Assembly (NCBI RefSeq): GCF_002631205.1
Contig: NZ_PDLO01000003.1
Coordinates: forward strand, 124,001 to 188,000
Reading direction: 5' to 3'
Source: Neolewinella marina
GTDB taxonomy: Bacteria; Bacteroidota; Bacteroidia; Chitinophagales; Saprospiraceae
Length of the DNA: 64,000 nucleotides
Numbering within the stretch: position 1 is the stretch's first letter; every line of letters begins with the position of its first letter. The position numbers were made by a program, and so were the translations under genes. The notes under the pieces are model-generated. The model saw only the letters and a list, made by a program, of their open reading frames with translations, was not told the DNA's origin and searched no databases. This document shows positions 7,732-17,858 of the stretch, piece by piece.

Positions 7732-9711
7732 GTGCAGCTCTCCATCGTCATTGTCAGCTACAACGTCCGGTATTTTCTGGAGCAGTGCCTGCTGAGCGTA
7801 GAGCGGGCCACCGCCGGGATGGAGACCGAGACCTGGGTGGTGGACAACCACTCCGCCGACGGTTCGGTAGAAATGGTACGCCGCCGCTTCCCCTGGGCGC
7901 GGGTGATCGCCAACGATCGCAACCCCGGCTTCTCGGTGGCCAACAACCAGGCCCTGCGGCAGGCCCGGGGGAAATACCACCTCCTCCTCAATCCGGATAC
8001 CCTGGTGGAGGAGGATACCTTCCGACGCTGCTACGCCTTCGCGGAAGCGCATCCTGACCTCGGTGGCCTTGGCGTGCGCATGATTGACGGTAGCGGGCGC
8101 TTCCTGCCGGAAAGCAAACGCGGACTGCCCACGCCCTGGGTAGCGTTCACCAAGGCCTTCGGTCTGGCCCGGCTGTTCCCCCGTTCCCTGCGCTTCAACC
8201 GCTACCACCTGGGCTATTTGGCCGAGGATGAAACCCACGAAATCGAGGTGCTGGCAGGTGCCTTCATGTGGATGCGGGCGGCGGCCCTGGAAAAAGTAGG
8301 GCTGCTCGACGAGGCTTTTTTCATGTACGGGGAGGACATTGATCTTTCCTACCGGCTAACTCAGGGCGGCTACCGCAATTACTACTACCCGGGCACCAGT
8401 ATCATCCACTACAAAGGGGAAAGCACTAAACGAGGCAGCCTGAACTACGTGCGGGTCTTCTATCAGGCGATGGTCATCTTCGCCCGTAAGCACTTCGTAG
8501 GCCCCGGAGCATGGTGGCTGGTGCTGATGATGCGGCTGGCGATCTACCTCCGTGCCCTGCTGACGGTGGTCGCCAATGCCTGGCAGCGACTCCGCTACCC
8601 CCTGCTGGACGCCGCCGGGATGTACCTGGGCCTGCGCTTGCTGAAGCAACTCTGGGCGGCCTACCACTTCGGGGATCCGAAATATTTCCCCGAGTATATC
8701 GACTACCTCCACCTGCCGGCCTACACCGTGCTCTGGACGGGCAGCATCTTCCTGGGGGGCGGTTACGACCGGCCACATGATTACGGCCGTCTCCTGAGCA
8801 GCCTGGGCATCGGTACCCTCCTGTTGCTGTCCATATACGGCTTGCTGCCCGAAGACCTCCGCCCCAGCCGGGCGCTGCTGGTGCTGGGGGCGGGCTGGGC
8901 CATTGGCTGGACCCTGCTGCTGCGGGGGGCGGCGCGACTGCTGAACCCGGGCGCCGCCGGCCCCGCCGCCGACCGCCGGCTGCTCATCGTGGGGTGGGCG
9001 GCGGAAGCCCAGCGTACCCTCAGCCTGCTGCAACGCGCCGGTGCTACCGCTCACTACATCGGACGGGTTAGCCCCGGCACCCGCGCTCCGCGCCCCTCCG
9101 ACGGGGAAGATGGAGAAACGATTGGCAGGACGGATCACCTGGCGACCCTCTGCCGCCTGTACCGCGTGGAGGAAATCATCTTCTGCTCGGCGGACCTCGA
9201 CATCGCGGACATCCAGGGATGGATGCGGGAACTCGGTCCCCGCATCCAGTACCGGATCCTGCCGGAAGCGAGCCGCAGCATCATCGGCAGCCACCGACCG
9301 GACCAGCGGGGTACCCTCTACACCATCGACGTCAACCTGCGCATCGACGATCCCGTCCAGCGGCGGGGCAAGTGGCTGCTGGACCGGACGCTGGCCCTGC
9401 TCCTGTTGCTGACCCTTCCCCTGAATATTTGGCTGGTCGAAAGGAAGGGAGGGTATCTGGGCAATCTCTGGAAAGTGCTGATAGCCCAGCTCAGCTGGGT
9501 GGGTTACCACCCCGGAGATCCGGAAAGGACCCTGCTGCCGGCCCTGCGCCCCGGTGTGCTCCACCCCGGGCTGGGCAGTGAGGTGTGCGCCGCCGAATCC
9601 CTCCACCACCTGAATTTGCTGTACGCCCGCGATTACGGATTGCGGGATGATCTGCGCCTCATCGGGCAGCATTTCCGTGCCCTGGGCCGTCGGCCTAACG
9701 CCGCAGGGTAG
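7732..9711 (+). CDS. GT2 glycosyltransferase fused to a degenerate polyprenyl-glycosylphosphotransferase-like module
   Basis: 659 residues, GTG start. Residues 1-250 are a family 2 glycosyltransferase: LSIVIVSYNVRYFLEQCL, WVVDNHSADGS, NPGFSVANNQALRQARG, LLLNPDTLVEED (DxD-like NPD) and GEDIDLSYRL. The remainder resembles WcaJ/CpsE-type enzymes: hydrophobic segments (LVLMMRLAIYLRALLTVV; LYTIDVNLRI region later), a CoA-binding-3-like Rossmann start RRLLIVGWAAEAQRTLSLL (about 415-435), then WLLDRTLALLLLLTLP, LWKVLIAQLSWVGYHPGD and LRPGVLHPG. The block normally holding the KFRSM/catalytic Asp-Glu region between these last motifs seems deleted, so the second module is probably inactive and may only anchor or scaffold. 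Probably adds a sugar to a lipid-linked or surface glycan. Confidence 0.82.
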   Translation: MQLSIVIVSYNVRYFLEQCLLSVERATAGMETETWVVDNHSADGSVEMVRRRFPWARVIANDRNPGFSVANNQALRQARGKYHLLLNPDTLVEEDTFRRCYAFAEAHPDLGGLGVRMIDGSGRFLPESKRGLPTPWVAFTKAFGLARLFPRSLRFNRYHLGYLAEDETHEIEVLAGAFMWMRAAALEKVGLLDEAFFMYGEDIDLSYRLTQGGYRNYYYPGTSIIHYKGESTKRGSLNYVRVFYQAMVIFARKHFVGPGAWWLVLMMRLAIYLRALLTVVANAWQRLRYPLLDAAGMYLGLRLLKQLWAAYHFGDPKYFPEYIDYLHLPAYTVLWTGSIFLGGGYDRPHDYGRLLSSLGIGTLLLLSIYGLLPEDLRPSRALLVLGAGWAIGWTLLLRGAARLLNPGAAGPAADRRLLIVGWAAEAQRTLSLLQRAGATAHYIGRVSPGTRAPRPSDGEDGETIGRTDHLATLCRLYRVEEIIFCSADLDIADIQGWMRELGPRIQYRILPEASRSIIGSHRPDQRGTLYTIDVNLRIDDPVQRRGKWLLDRTLALLLLLTLPLNIWLVERKGGYLGNLWKVLIAQLSWVGYHPGDPERTLLPALRPGVLHPGLGSEVCAAESLHHLNLLYARDYGLRDDLRLIGQHFRALGRRPNAAG

Positions 9712-12700
9712 CGTCGCGCCGGAAGCCGTCGAAGAATTCGGACAGGGAGTCGAACTCCCGCTTCCAGCTCAGTCCGGTACCCACCTGCAGCCGCCGTCCG
9801 CTGGCGATGTCGGGCTGCCGCCGCTGGTAGACGCGCAGCTTCAGCGTGCGGCTGTCATTAAGGACGTACTCCAGCACCACGTCGTTGCCGATAAAGGTGC
9901 CGGTGTTGCCGCCCGCGGCGAACTGGTTGTTGAGCACGTTTACGTCGCCGCTGAGGCTGAGGCGGTTGTTGAAGTCGCGGCGGAAGGAAAACTCCACGGC
10001 CTGTCCCCGGCCAATGGTGTTTTGGTTGTTCAGGTTGGTCGTGGTGGAGTAGTTGTTGTAGGCGATATCGAAGTCGAAGCCGGAAATGAAGGCGTCTTCC
10101 CCGAAGGCGTCCCGCAGCAGGTCATTGAGCAGCAGGCTTAGGTAGGTCGAGAGCCATTCGCTGACGGTATTGACGGCCACGTCGGCCACGTTGAAGCTCA
10201 GGTCGGAAGGCAGGAACTGGCCCACGGCGATGAGGCCGAAGACCTGTCGGTTCAGCTCATTCTGGTCGAGGAGCAGCTGCCGCCGCTTGTTGTTGGCGTA
10301 ATTCTCCAGCCGGCCGTCGAGGCTGGGGAAGCCAATGTCAAAGTTGATGTCGGGTTGGGTCAGGATGCCGTCGAGTTTCAGGGTCAGGTCGATATCGGTT
10401 GCCTGGCTGGCGCTCTGGGCGATGTCCGTATTACCGTCGATGGGCAAGTACTCCCGCACGAAGTTGATGATAGGGGTCTTCAGGTTCTGGTAGTCGGCCG
10501 CGATGTCGATCCGGGCGGCAAAGGGGTCGCCGGACCAGGTCACCGTACCTCCCGGTCGCACGGTGAATTCCTTGTTGACCACCCGGTACAGGGTGAAGAG
10601 GTAGTCGCCCTCGGTCAGGGTAACGGTGCCGTACATCTGGAGGTCACCGTCGCGGGGGATGCGGAGGGTCAGGTTGCCATTGCCCTGCCCCCGCAGGATA
10701 TCGCCCACCTCCTCGTCGAAAATGATCTCACCGATCGCCTCGTCGGTCACCTCAATCTCCATGTCCAGACTCACGCCAGTGGGGTCGGTGGCGGACACCA
10801 CCTCTTCTTCTTCCTGGTAAACGCGGCGGTCCACGAAGCGGACGTTGTCGATCGGCCCCGCGCCAGTGCCTTCAGTGACTGGAATGGAGAGTCGCGAGTC
10901 CCGCCCCACGGTGGCGCGCACGTAGATGTCCGTCTGCCGGAAATCCCCGGAGAAGTCCACGGTACCGCTGCCGATGGCCCGGCCGTAAAAGTTGGGGTTT
11001 TGGCCGGGGGCCAGGTCGAGGGCCAGGAAACGGTTGGTCCGCAGCCGGGCATTGATGCCTAGGTTCTTCAGCCGGTCGTGGGAGATGCCCCCGGTGAGCC
11101 GGGCCACGTTGTTGTAGCGGTCGAGCAGCTCGGTGCCCGCCAGGTCGAACATGGTATTGGTGATGCGCACCCGCGATTCCTCAAAGTGGTAGCGGGTCTG
11201 CAGGTAGTCGAGGGTGAAGGCACCCGCCGAGGCATCGATGTAGCCCGATACGTCGGGTTTGCCGGCCGGGCCTTCCACGTTCAGCCGGCCGTTGATCTTA
11301 CCGACGATGTCCGATACCGATCCGCCCACCCAGTAACGGGCCAGGTCGAGGGGATAACCGTTCACGTCGACCGTGAGGTCCAGATAGTTGCGGCGCTGGT
11401 TCACCCGGGGCGTGGGTGAAAGGTCTCCGAGGTTGAAGGTAGCCTCGGCGATGAGCTGGGCGGTATCGCGATTGAGGTTCATGTAGGCCGTCAGCTGCCC
11501 CTTGGGGTCGGGGGCGCGGAGGTCGACCCGCAGGTAACCGTAATCGTCGCCGTTAATGAGGAAGGTATCGCTGCGGATATCGGCGCTCAATCCCTTGAGG
11601 AGGAAAACGTTGTCCACCCCGACGTGGACGTCCACTTCACCGCTGAAGTCCAGGGGCTGATAGGCCCATACCGAGTCAATCAATCCCAGGGCCATGTTCT
11701 CAAAGTTCAGGTCGAGACCCTTGTCTCCCCGCTTGGAGAGACGGATGCGGCGGTTGCCGCTGCGCAGGCTGAAGTTGCGGCTGTCGATGTACTGGGGGCC
11801 GATGACCAGGCGGTTGTCGCGGCGGATGGCCCAGGGTTCCTGGAAGAGGATGAGGTCGGAATCGTCGAAACGGATGGCGTAGTTGGCCGTGTCCGGCAGG
11901 GTGATCTCCCCGTTGAGGTTCAGCTTCTCCAGAAAAAGACCACCGGCACCCCCGTAGTTGATGCCGAAGTTGATGGTATCCTGGTCGATCAAACTCAGTA
12001 GGGTGAGCTGATCGAGCATCGGCTTACCGTTGACCAGGGTGCTGTCGATCACCAGGTCCAGTTCTCCTTCCGATTCCCGGCCCTTGGTCCGGACGATCAG
12101 GTCGACCAGGGATATATTGTCGAAGGAAAAGCGGGGCGCGAGCAATTCCGCCTTCAGCTCGTCGCGGAAACCGTCGTAACTGCCCGTCAGGTGGACGTCG
12201 ACCAGGGGGCCAAGCTTGGGGTTGATCAGCCGGTTCAGCCCCTTGGAGTCAATGACCGTAAGGTCAAAGCTGAACTTGTTGTCCTCGGGGATGCTGCGCG
12301 GGGGCTTGATGTTGAGCCGGCGGGCCCAGCCGGGATAGAACTCCACCAGGTAGTGGGTAAGGCTGGTGGTAACGTCGTTGAGGTCAAAGCGGCCGATGAT
12401 TTCACCCTCCGCCACGTCGCTTTCCAGTTTGACCACCTTTTGGCCTTCCTCGTTGAAGTTGGAGTAGGCCAGCAGGCTGCCGATGTTGATCACCGCCGTA
12501 TCCCGTACGACGCGGAAGCTGTCGAGTTCCACCCGGCCCTCCATATCGCTGAAGACGGTATTGATCACGTTCAGGTCCACCTTGCCCGACAGCACGACGA
12601 GGCGCTCACTCAGGTTCAATGCCTGGAGGTCGACGCGGTCGATGTCGGCGTTGAAGTCGAACACTGGTACACTGTCGCGGAAATCCAGCTCACCGAGGAA

Positions 12701-14557
12701 GTAGAGGTCGATGTTCTCATCCGCGATTTCGAAGCTCCCGTTGAAGAACTGCTGCTCCAGCCGGCCGCTGATCCGGGCGTTTTCGTAGACGTAGCCCCGG
12801 AAGCCCAGCCGCTCGATGGTGGCCGTTAGGTTGGCGCTGGCGGACTCGGCCAGCAAGCCCACCCCGTCGTCGATAGAAGCGGAGAAGTCGACCATCCCCA
12901 ACTGGGGGGTATCGGTCCAGCGGCCCAGGTCAAAATCGTTCAGGGTCAGCGATCCACTGTATTCGGCGCGGGTGGAGCCATTCTCGATGTCCATGCGCAT
13001 ATCCATCTGGGCCCGACCGAGTTCGGTGCGCAGGTTGCCCTTGGCCGCGAAGTCGGTAAAGAAGCCGTCGAACTGCCCGTCGAAGTTCAGCCGGCCCAGC
13101 TTGTTGAAGTTCTGGGGCAGGTTGAGGCGGGGGATGAGCCGGCGCAGGGTGCCGACGCTGGTGGTCAGCGCATCCAGTTTCAGGTTCAGCGCCTCGGACC
13201 CGGGCAGGGCCAGGTTGCGGCTGCTGAAACTGCCGGCGAGAAAGTTGCGGTCATCGAGGCCGAGGGTGACGTCCTCGGCGCGGAGGTTGTTGACGCGGCC
13301 GGTGAAGGCTCCGCCCAGCTGGATGCTGCGGTCCTGGTTCTCGCGGAAAAAGGGGTTGAACCTCAGTTTGCGGGCGAAGTAGAGCAGGTCGCGCACCGCC
13401 AGGGTGCTGGGTTGCAGGCCGATTTCCATCCGCACCCGGTTGTTGAAGTCGGCCCAGCTTTCCCATCCCCCGGGGAAGGTGAAGCTCAGGGAATCCGAAA
13501 GGCTGCTGGCCGGCGTGGTCAGAACCAGGTCGTTCAGGACCAACTCGGTGGGTGTCACGCGGAGTTCTTCCACGCTGAGGCGATTCAGCACGAAGCCACT
13601 GCCTTCCTCCAGGCTCAGGTGCTCCAGGGTGGCTTCGAGTTCACCGTTTGCGTAGTCGATCCCGGTCAGCTCCAGGTCGATGTCCCGCGTGGCGAGCCGG
13701 GCGAAGTCGATGGCGCTCAGGTCGCTTTCTTCGATAGGACCTTTGCGGAAGTTGTTCAGGATGAAGGATCCCCCAATGATTTCCAGGCTGCCGGCCATCA
13801 CGTGCAGGCTCACCCGGTTGCTGTCGGTGAGGGTGCTGTCCAGGCTTCGCAGCGCGGCGTCCACCTCGGGAACGGTCGATAGTGGGGTGGGGGGGATGCT
13901 CGTTTGCCGCACCACTGGGTGCATGATCTCCGCCGTTTCAATGGATATCAGTTTGTTGGGCAGGTCGAGTTCATCCAGGAATATCACCCCGGACTGCAAG
14001 CTGACGTCAAAGCGTTGCCCGCGCACGCTATCGTCCTGCACGAAGGAGATATTTTCCAGGTCCAGCCGTTCCAGGGCCAGGTTCAGCGGCTTGGCTGGTT
14101 CGTCACGGGGCGGGAACAGCCGCTCAAGGGCGGTCTCCAGGTTGGTTTCCGGGTCGCCCAGGTCGCGGCGGATCTTGAAGCGGGTATTGGAAATGGCCAG
14201 CTCCTCGATTTCCACCGCGTTGTTGAGCAGGGAGAGCAGGTTGAAGTCGGCCGTCAGTTCCTGACCGTACAGCAGGGTATCCCCGTACTTGTCTTCGATG
14301 AAAACGCCGCGCAGGGTTAGTTCGTCAAACCACGAAAGCCGGGCGTAGTCAATGGATACCTCGGTTTCCAGGGTACGGCTGATGTTGGCCGTCACCCGGT
14401 CCACGAGCCAGTTCTGGAAGGAGGGCAGCTGTAGCAAGCCCAGCAGGGCCACCACCACCAGTACGATCCAGATGAACAGCTTGCGCACCCGCTGCCACCA
14501 CCGGCGCTTGCGACGGCGCGGTTGGGGAGCTTCGGGAACTTCGTGAACTTCTTCCAT
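9695..14557 (-). CDS. tamB: TamB-like translocation/assembly protein (DUF490)
   Basis: 1620-residue envelope protein with one N-terminal membrane anchor (about residues 25-47, LFIWIVLVVVALLGLLQLP) after a basic cytoplasmic tail, then a very long beta-rich periplasmic region of AsmA/TamB type (many LxLxG/DF repeats), and a C-terminal TamB domain (about 1180-1600) with GDGDLQMYGTVTLTEGDYLF-like and VSEWLSTYLSLLLNDLL segments. TamB-family proteins form a hydrophobic groove between inner and outer membrane, implicated in phospholipid transport and outer-membrane protein insertion. No TamA/BamA gene is adjacent. It overlaps the convergent glycosyltransferase gene by 17 bases; the last residues FFDGFRRDATLRR lie in the overlap. 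Confidence 0.93.
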   Translation of the reverse strand: MEEVHEVPEAPQPRRRKRRWWQRVRKLFIWIVLVVVALLGLLQLPSFQNWLVDRVTANISRTLETEVSIDYARLSWFDELTLRGVFIEDKYGDTLLYGQELTADFNLLSLLNNAVEIEELAISNTRFKIRRDLGDPETNLETALERLFPPRDEPAKPLNLALERLDLENISFVQDDSVRGQRFDVSLQSGVIFLDELDLPNKLISIETAEIMHPVVRQTSIPPTPLSTVPEVDAALRSLDSTLTDSNRVSLHVMAGSLEIIGGSFILNNFRKGPIEESDLSAIDFARLATRDIDLELTGIDYANGELEATLEHLSLEEGSGFVLNRLSVEELRVTPTELVLNDLVLTTPASSLSDSLSFTFPGGWESWADFNNRVRMEIGLQPSTLAVRDLLYFARKLRFNPFFRENQDRSIQLGGAFTGRVNNLRAEDVTLGLDDRNFLAGSFSSRNLALPGSEALNLKLDALTTSVGTLRRLIPRLNLPQNFNKLGRLNFDGQFDGFFTDFAAKGNLRTELGRAQMDMRMDIENGSTRAEYSGSLTLNDFDLGRWTDTPQLGMVDFSASIDDGVGLLAESASANLTATIERLGFRGYVYENARISGRLEQQFFNGSFEIADENIDLYFLGELDFRDSVPVFDFNADIDRVDLQALNLSERLVVLSGKVDLNVINTVFSDMEGRVELDSFRVVRDTAVINIGSLLAYSNFNEEGQKVVKLESDVAEGEIIGRFDLNDVTTSLTHYLVEFYPGWARRLNIKPPRSIPEDNKFSFDLTVIDSKGLNRLINPKLGPLVDVHLTGSYDGFRDELKAELLAPRFSFDNISLVDLIVRTKGRESEGELDLVIDSTLVNGKPMLDQLTLLSLIDQDTINFGINYGGAGGLFLEKLNLNGEITLPDTANYAIRFDDSDLILFQEPWAIRRDNRLVIGPQYIDSRNFSLRSGNRRIRLSKRGDKGLDLNFENMALGLIDSVWAYQPLDFSGEVDVHVGVDNVFLLKGLSADIRSDTFLINGDDYGYLRVDLRAPDPKGQLTAYMNLNRDTAQLIAEATFNLGDLSPTPRVNQRRNYLDLTVDVNGYPLDLARYWVGGSVSDIVGKINGRLNVEGPAGKPDVSGYIDASAGAFTLDYLQTRYHFEESRVRITNTMFDLAGTELLDRYNNVARLTGGISHDRLKNLGINARLRTNRFLALDLAPGQNPNFYGRAIGSGTVDFSGDFRQTDIYVRATVGRDSRLSIPVTEGTGAGPIDNVRFVDRRVYQEEEEVVSATDPTGVSLDMEIEVTDEAIGEIIFDEEVGDILRGQGNGNLTLRIPRDGDLQMYGTVTLTEGDYLFTLYRVVNKEFTVRPGGTVTWSGDPFAARIDIAADYQNLKTPIINFVREYLPIDGNTDIAQSASQATDIDLTLKLDGILTQPDINFDIGFPSLDGRLENYANNKRRQLLLDQNELNRQVFGLIAVGQFLPSDLSFNVADVAVNTVSEWLSTYLSLLLNDLLRDAFGEDAFISGFDFDIAYNNYSTTTNLNNQNTIGRGQAVEFSFRRDFNNRLSLSGDVNVLNNQFAAGGNTGTFIGNDVVLEYVLNDSRTLKLRVYQRRQPDIASGRRLQVGTGLSWKREFDSLSEFFDGFRRDATLRR

Positions 14558-14623
14558 GGATTGAACTGCCGAAGGATAAACGCCACCCCCCGGCTCACTG
14601 TTTTACGGCGCCGGAGCGCAGGT

Positions 14624-14631
14624 GCAAGGTA
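14624..14631 (-). promoter_or_regulatory. Promoter -7-like element (TACCTTGC) for tamB
   Basis: Minus-strand TACCTTGC, a near match to TAnnTTTG, 67 bases before the tamB ATG. Similar TACCTTG elements precede xylA and gldC. Confidence 0.35.
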
Positions 14632-14659
14632 GCGCGAAGCGCCGTGGCCGGCCGGTTAT

Positions 14660-15793
14660 TCAGAGAGGAACGCGGTATCCCAGGGTAGTGACCAGCTGAT
14701 TGCCGGGCCGCCGGGAAATCTGTCCGGGCAGGTACTCGTAATGCAAGCCAAGGAGCCATTTGCCCGCCCGCAGGTTGGCCCCGCCGTTTAACAGGAAGTA
14801 ATTGTTGGAGAAGAAACTACGGAAGCCGGAAGCAAATGCATTGTAATTGCTCAGTCCTGCCGTAAGCTGTACGGCATATTGCTGGCTTTCTACGGCGGAG
14901 TAGCCGAGGGAAAGGTTACCGCGGATCATGGACTGTGATACGTCCGATACACCTTCCCAGCGAAAGGAGTGGTAGACGAAGTCCAGTGAGGCCAGGACGG
15001 CCAGTCGCCGGTACCCCTCGGTGAACCGGGCCATGGCCTGGTAGCCCAGGCCGGCACTGAGTTGCCGGTCGCTGAAGTCACCGTCCCGAATATCGAGGTG
15101 AAAGACCCGGGCCAGGTGCTCCAGCTGCACGCCGCCGCGGAGCCGGGAGCGATCCAGGGTCAACGAGCGATGGGGGTCGCAGTCTGCGTAAGCATCCAGT
15201 ACCCGGAGGATGTCCGCATCAGCAAAGCGGGCGGTGCGCGCGAGTGCGAGCGCCGCCGGGCAATCGCGGGTGATGAATTTCAGCAGGTTGCGAAAGCGGG
15301 CCGGATTGGCGTGCAGCCTTTCGTAGACCATAATACTGGACAGCCTGAGCACCAGCTCGATATCCCCTTCCCGCAGCAGGTACAGATAAGGCTCCCCGTC
15401 CGCCGCCTGCTCGTCGTATTCTCCGGTGGACAGGGCGACCTTGATCAGTTCCACATCACCCGAAGCGAGGACCTCTCCGAAGCGGAGGCGGGGTGCGCGA
15501 TTAGGTGAAGCGGCGGAGGAGGGCAGGTCAACCGCTACGGAGCGATAGTGGCGTCCCGAGCGGGCAAACTGAAAGGATATCGCCTGGTCGGGGGTGAGTG
15601 AACCACTGCTGCCGTCCGGCCGGGTAAAAGTTACCGAGCGAGCCAGCTCCTCCGGTGACGAGCGGCGCAGGTCCACCGACCACTTGGTGCCGTTGGCGAG
15701 GATCAGCCGGTCGGAGTAGCGTTCATCTACCTGCCCGCGCAGGGGAGAAAGCCACATCAGGGGCAGCAGGCAACACATTATGATTCGGGACAT
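14660..15793 (-). CDS. Secreted protein with outer-membrane beta-barrel-like C-terminus
   Basis: 377 residues from ATG 15793; an upstream in-frame ATG at 15826 gives an unlikely charged leader, whereas MSRIIMCCLLPLMWLSPLRGQ is a clear Sec signal. Residues 20-110 contain short amphipathic beta strands (YSDRLILANGTKWSVDLRR, SVTFTRPDGSSGSLTPDQA), resembling the short domain often found in Bacteroidota tPR/DUF-type surface proteins. The middle (110-230) is helical with two Cys (FITRDCPAAL, AYADCDP). From about 245 the pattern alternates as in a barrel (LSAGLGYQAMARFTEGYRR, NYFLLNGGANLRAG) and ends in LVTTLGYRVPL, like an outer-membrane C-terminal strand. The family is not recognised; the barrel is inference. 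Confidence 0.65.
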   Translation of the reverse strand: MSRIIMCCLLPLMWLSPLRGQVDERYSDRLILANGTKWSVDLRRSSPEELARSVTFTRPDGSSGSLTPDQAISFQFARSGRHYRSVAVDLPSSAASPNRAPRLRFGEVLASGDVELIKVALSTGEYDEQAADGEPYLYLLREGDIELVLRLSSIMVYERLHANPARFRNLLKFITRDCPAALALARTARFADADILRVLDAYADCDPHRSLTLDRSRLRGGVQLEHLARVFHLDIRDGDFSDRQLSAGLGYQAMARFTEGYRRLAVLASLDFVYHSFRWEGVSDVSQSMIRGNLSLGYSAVESQQYAVQLTAGLSNYNAFASGFRSFFSNNYFLLNGGANLRAGKWLLGLHYEYLPGQISRRPGNQLVTTLGYRVPL

Positions 15794-15925
15794 ATCGAGT
15801 GGCGTATCGGTAGGGGCGGGTGCCATAAGATACGGGAGGCTGGGGGAAGATTCACCGTAGTTAGGCCCGACCCCAATCGTAAGCCGGCGGTCAGGAAAAA
15901 ACCATCGCCGGGTATGGGTGTTCCT

Positions 15926-15933
15926 TATCTTTG
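15926..15933 (+). promoter_or_regulatory. Promoter -7 element (TATCTTTG) for lepA
   Basis: Exact TAnnTTTG match. It overlaps an in-frame TTG at 15931 that would otherwise lengthen LepA by 12 residues, so that codon is not a usable start. The canonical start is at 15967. Confidence 0.6.
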
Positions 15934-15966
15934 CGCGCTTTGATCAACCGTCAACTCCCTACTGCC

Positions 15967-17754
15967 TTGAAGAATATCCGAAATTTCTGCGTTATCGCCC
16001 ACATCGACCACGGCAAGTCTACGCTCTCCGACCGTCTGCTCGACTTTACGCAGTCCGTGGGCGAACGGGAGAAGATGGACCAGCAGCTCGACGATATGGA
16101 TCTCGAGCGGGAGCGGGGCATTACGATCAAGAGCCACGCCATTCAGATGCATTACCCGCATACCGACGGCGAGATGTACACCTTCAACATGATCGATACC
16201 CCGGGCCACGTCGATTTCAGCTACGAGGTGTCGCGCTCCATTGCCGCCTGTGAAGGCGCCCTGCTGCTGGTAGACGCGACCCAGGGCATCCAGGCCCAGA
16301 CGATCTCCAACCTCTTCCTGGCCCTGGAGCACGACCTGGAAATCATTCCCGTGCTCAACAAGGTGGACATGGAAACCGCCATGATCGAGGAGATGGCCGA
16401 CCAGATGATCGACCTGACCGGCTGCGACCGGGAAGACATCATCCTGGCCTCCGGCAAGACCGGCATCGGGGTACCCGAAATCATGAAGGCCGTAGTGGAA
16501 CGCATCCCCGCCCCCAAGGGAGACCCGGAGGCGCCGCTGCAGGCCCTGATCTTCGACTCGGTGTTCAACCCCTTCCGCGGCGTCATCGCCTATGTCCGGG
16601 TGATGAACGGCGTGCTCAGAAAGAACGACAACCTGCGCTTTATTGCCACCAAGTCCGTTTACGAAGCCAACGAGGTAGGGGCCATGGAGATCACCCCCAA
16701 ACCCCAGCCCCAGATCGAATGCGGCAGTGTGGGTTATATCGTGACCGGACTGAAGACGAGCTCGGAAATCAAGGTGGGCGACACGGTCACCCTCGATGAC
16801 CGGCCCGGTGAGCGACTGGGCGGGTTCGAGGAGGTGAAGCCCATGGTCTTTGCCGGTATTTTCCCCCTGGACAACGACGATTTCGAGCCCCTCCGCGACA
16901 GCCTCGAGAAGCTGCAGCTCAACGACGCCAGCCTGGTATTCGAGCCCGAAACCTCCGCGGCCCTCGGCTACGGCTTCCGCTGTGGCTTCCTGGGTATGCT
17001 GCACCTGGAAATCGTCCAGGAGCGCCTGTTCCGGGAGTTTAATATGGATGTGATCACCACGGTACCCAACGTAACCTACCGGGTTACCGACACCAAGGGC
17101 AATGTCACTGAGATCCGCAACCCCGCCGACCTGCCCGACGTGAACCACCGCGCCATGGTGGAGGAGCCGATGATCACCGCACAGATCATCACCACCACCG
17201 AATACATCGGCAGCATCATGACGCTCTGTATCGACAAGCGGGGCACCCTAACCAAGCAAACCTACCTCAGCCCGGAGCGGGTGGAACTGCACTTTATCCT
17301 TCCCCTGGCCGAGATCGTCTTCGACTTTTACGACCGGCTCAAGTCGATCTCCCGGGGTTACGCCAGCTTCGACTACCAGCCCAAGGACTACCAGGAAACC
17401 GACCTGGTGCGGATGGACATCAAGCTCAACGGAGAAAACGTCGACGCCCTGTCCGCCCTCGTTCACCGCTCCAAGGCCGAGTACATCGGTCGCGGCATGT
17501 GCAAGAAGCTGCGCGAACTGCTGCCCCGCCAGCAATTTATGATTGCCATCCAGGCGGCCATCGGGGCCAAGGTCATCGCCCGGGAAACGCTCTCCGCCAT
17601 GCGGAAAGACGTTACCGCCAAGTGTTACGGCGGCGACATTTCGCGGAAGCGCAAGCTGCTCGAAAAGCAGAAGGCCGGCAAGCGGAAAATGCGGCAGTTT
17701 GGTAAGGTGGAAGTCCCCCAGAAGGCTTTCCTCGACGTTCTGAAACTGGACTAA
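15967..17754 (+). CDS. lepA: Elongation factor 4 (ribosome back-translocating GTPase)
   Basis: 595 residues from TTG 15967, giving the family N-terminus (M)[19 protein letters not shown]; starts further up fall in the promoter. GTPase domain with G1 AHIDHGKS, G2 ERGITIK, G3 DTPGHVDF and G4 NKVD (about 135), then domain II, EF-G-like domains III and V, and the LepA-specific C-terminal domain ([49 protein letters not shown]). It binds stalled ribosomes at low Mg2+ or low temperature. Length matches the usual 595-600. Confidence 0.97.
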   Translation: MKNIRNFCVIAHIDHGKSTLSDRLLDFTQSVGEREKMDQQLDDMDLERERGITIKSHAIQMHYPHTDGEMYTFNMIDTPGHVDFSYEVSRSIAACEGALLLVDATQGIQAQTISNLFLALEHDLEIIPVLNKVDMETAMIEEMADQMIDLTGCDREDIILASGKTGIGVPEIMKAVVERIPAPKGDPEAPLQALIFDSVFNPFRGVIAYVRVMNGVLRKNDNLRFIATKSVYEANEVGAMEITPKPQPQIECGSVGYIVTGLKTSSEIKVGDTVTLDDRPGERLGGFEEVKPMVFAGIFPLDNDDFEPLRDSLEKLQLNDASLVFEPETSAALGYGFRCGFLGMLHLEIVQERLFREFNMDVITTVPNVTYRVTDTKGNVTEIRNPADLPDVNHRAMVEEPMITAQIITTTEYIGSIMTLCIDKRGTLTKQTYLSPERVELHFILPLAEIVFDFYDRLKSISRGYASFDYQPKDYQETDLVRMDIKLNGENVDALSALVHRSKAEYIGRGMCKKLRELLPRQQFMIAIQAAIGAKVIARETLSAMRKDVTAKCYGGDISRKRKLLEKQKAGKRKMRQFGKVEVPQKAFLDVLKLD

Positions 17755-17858
17755 GCCGGGAGCTTGTCTTATTTTACGGTACGCCGCTACCCGATTTCCG
17801 CGTTTTGCCTTCAGTTGTCGCGTTAATTTTTGGTGGCCCACAATAATCCACGACCGCA

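Noticed and set aside
15931-15966. TTG at 15931 as the lepA start
   Set aside because: It lies inside the TATCTTTG promoter element and adds 12 residues without family similarity; TTG 15967 gives the canonical N-terminus.
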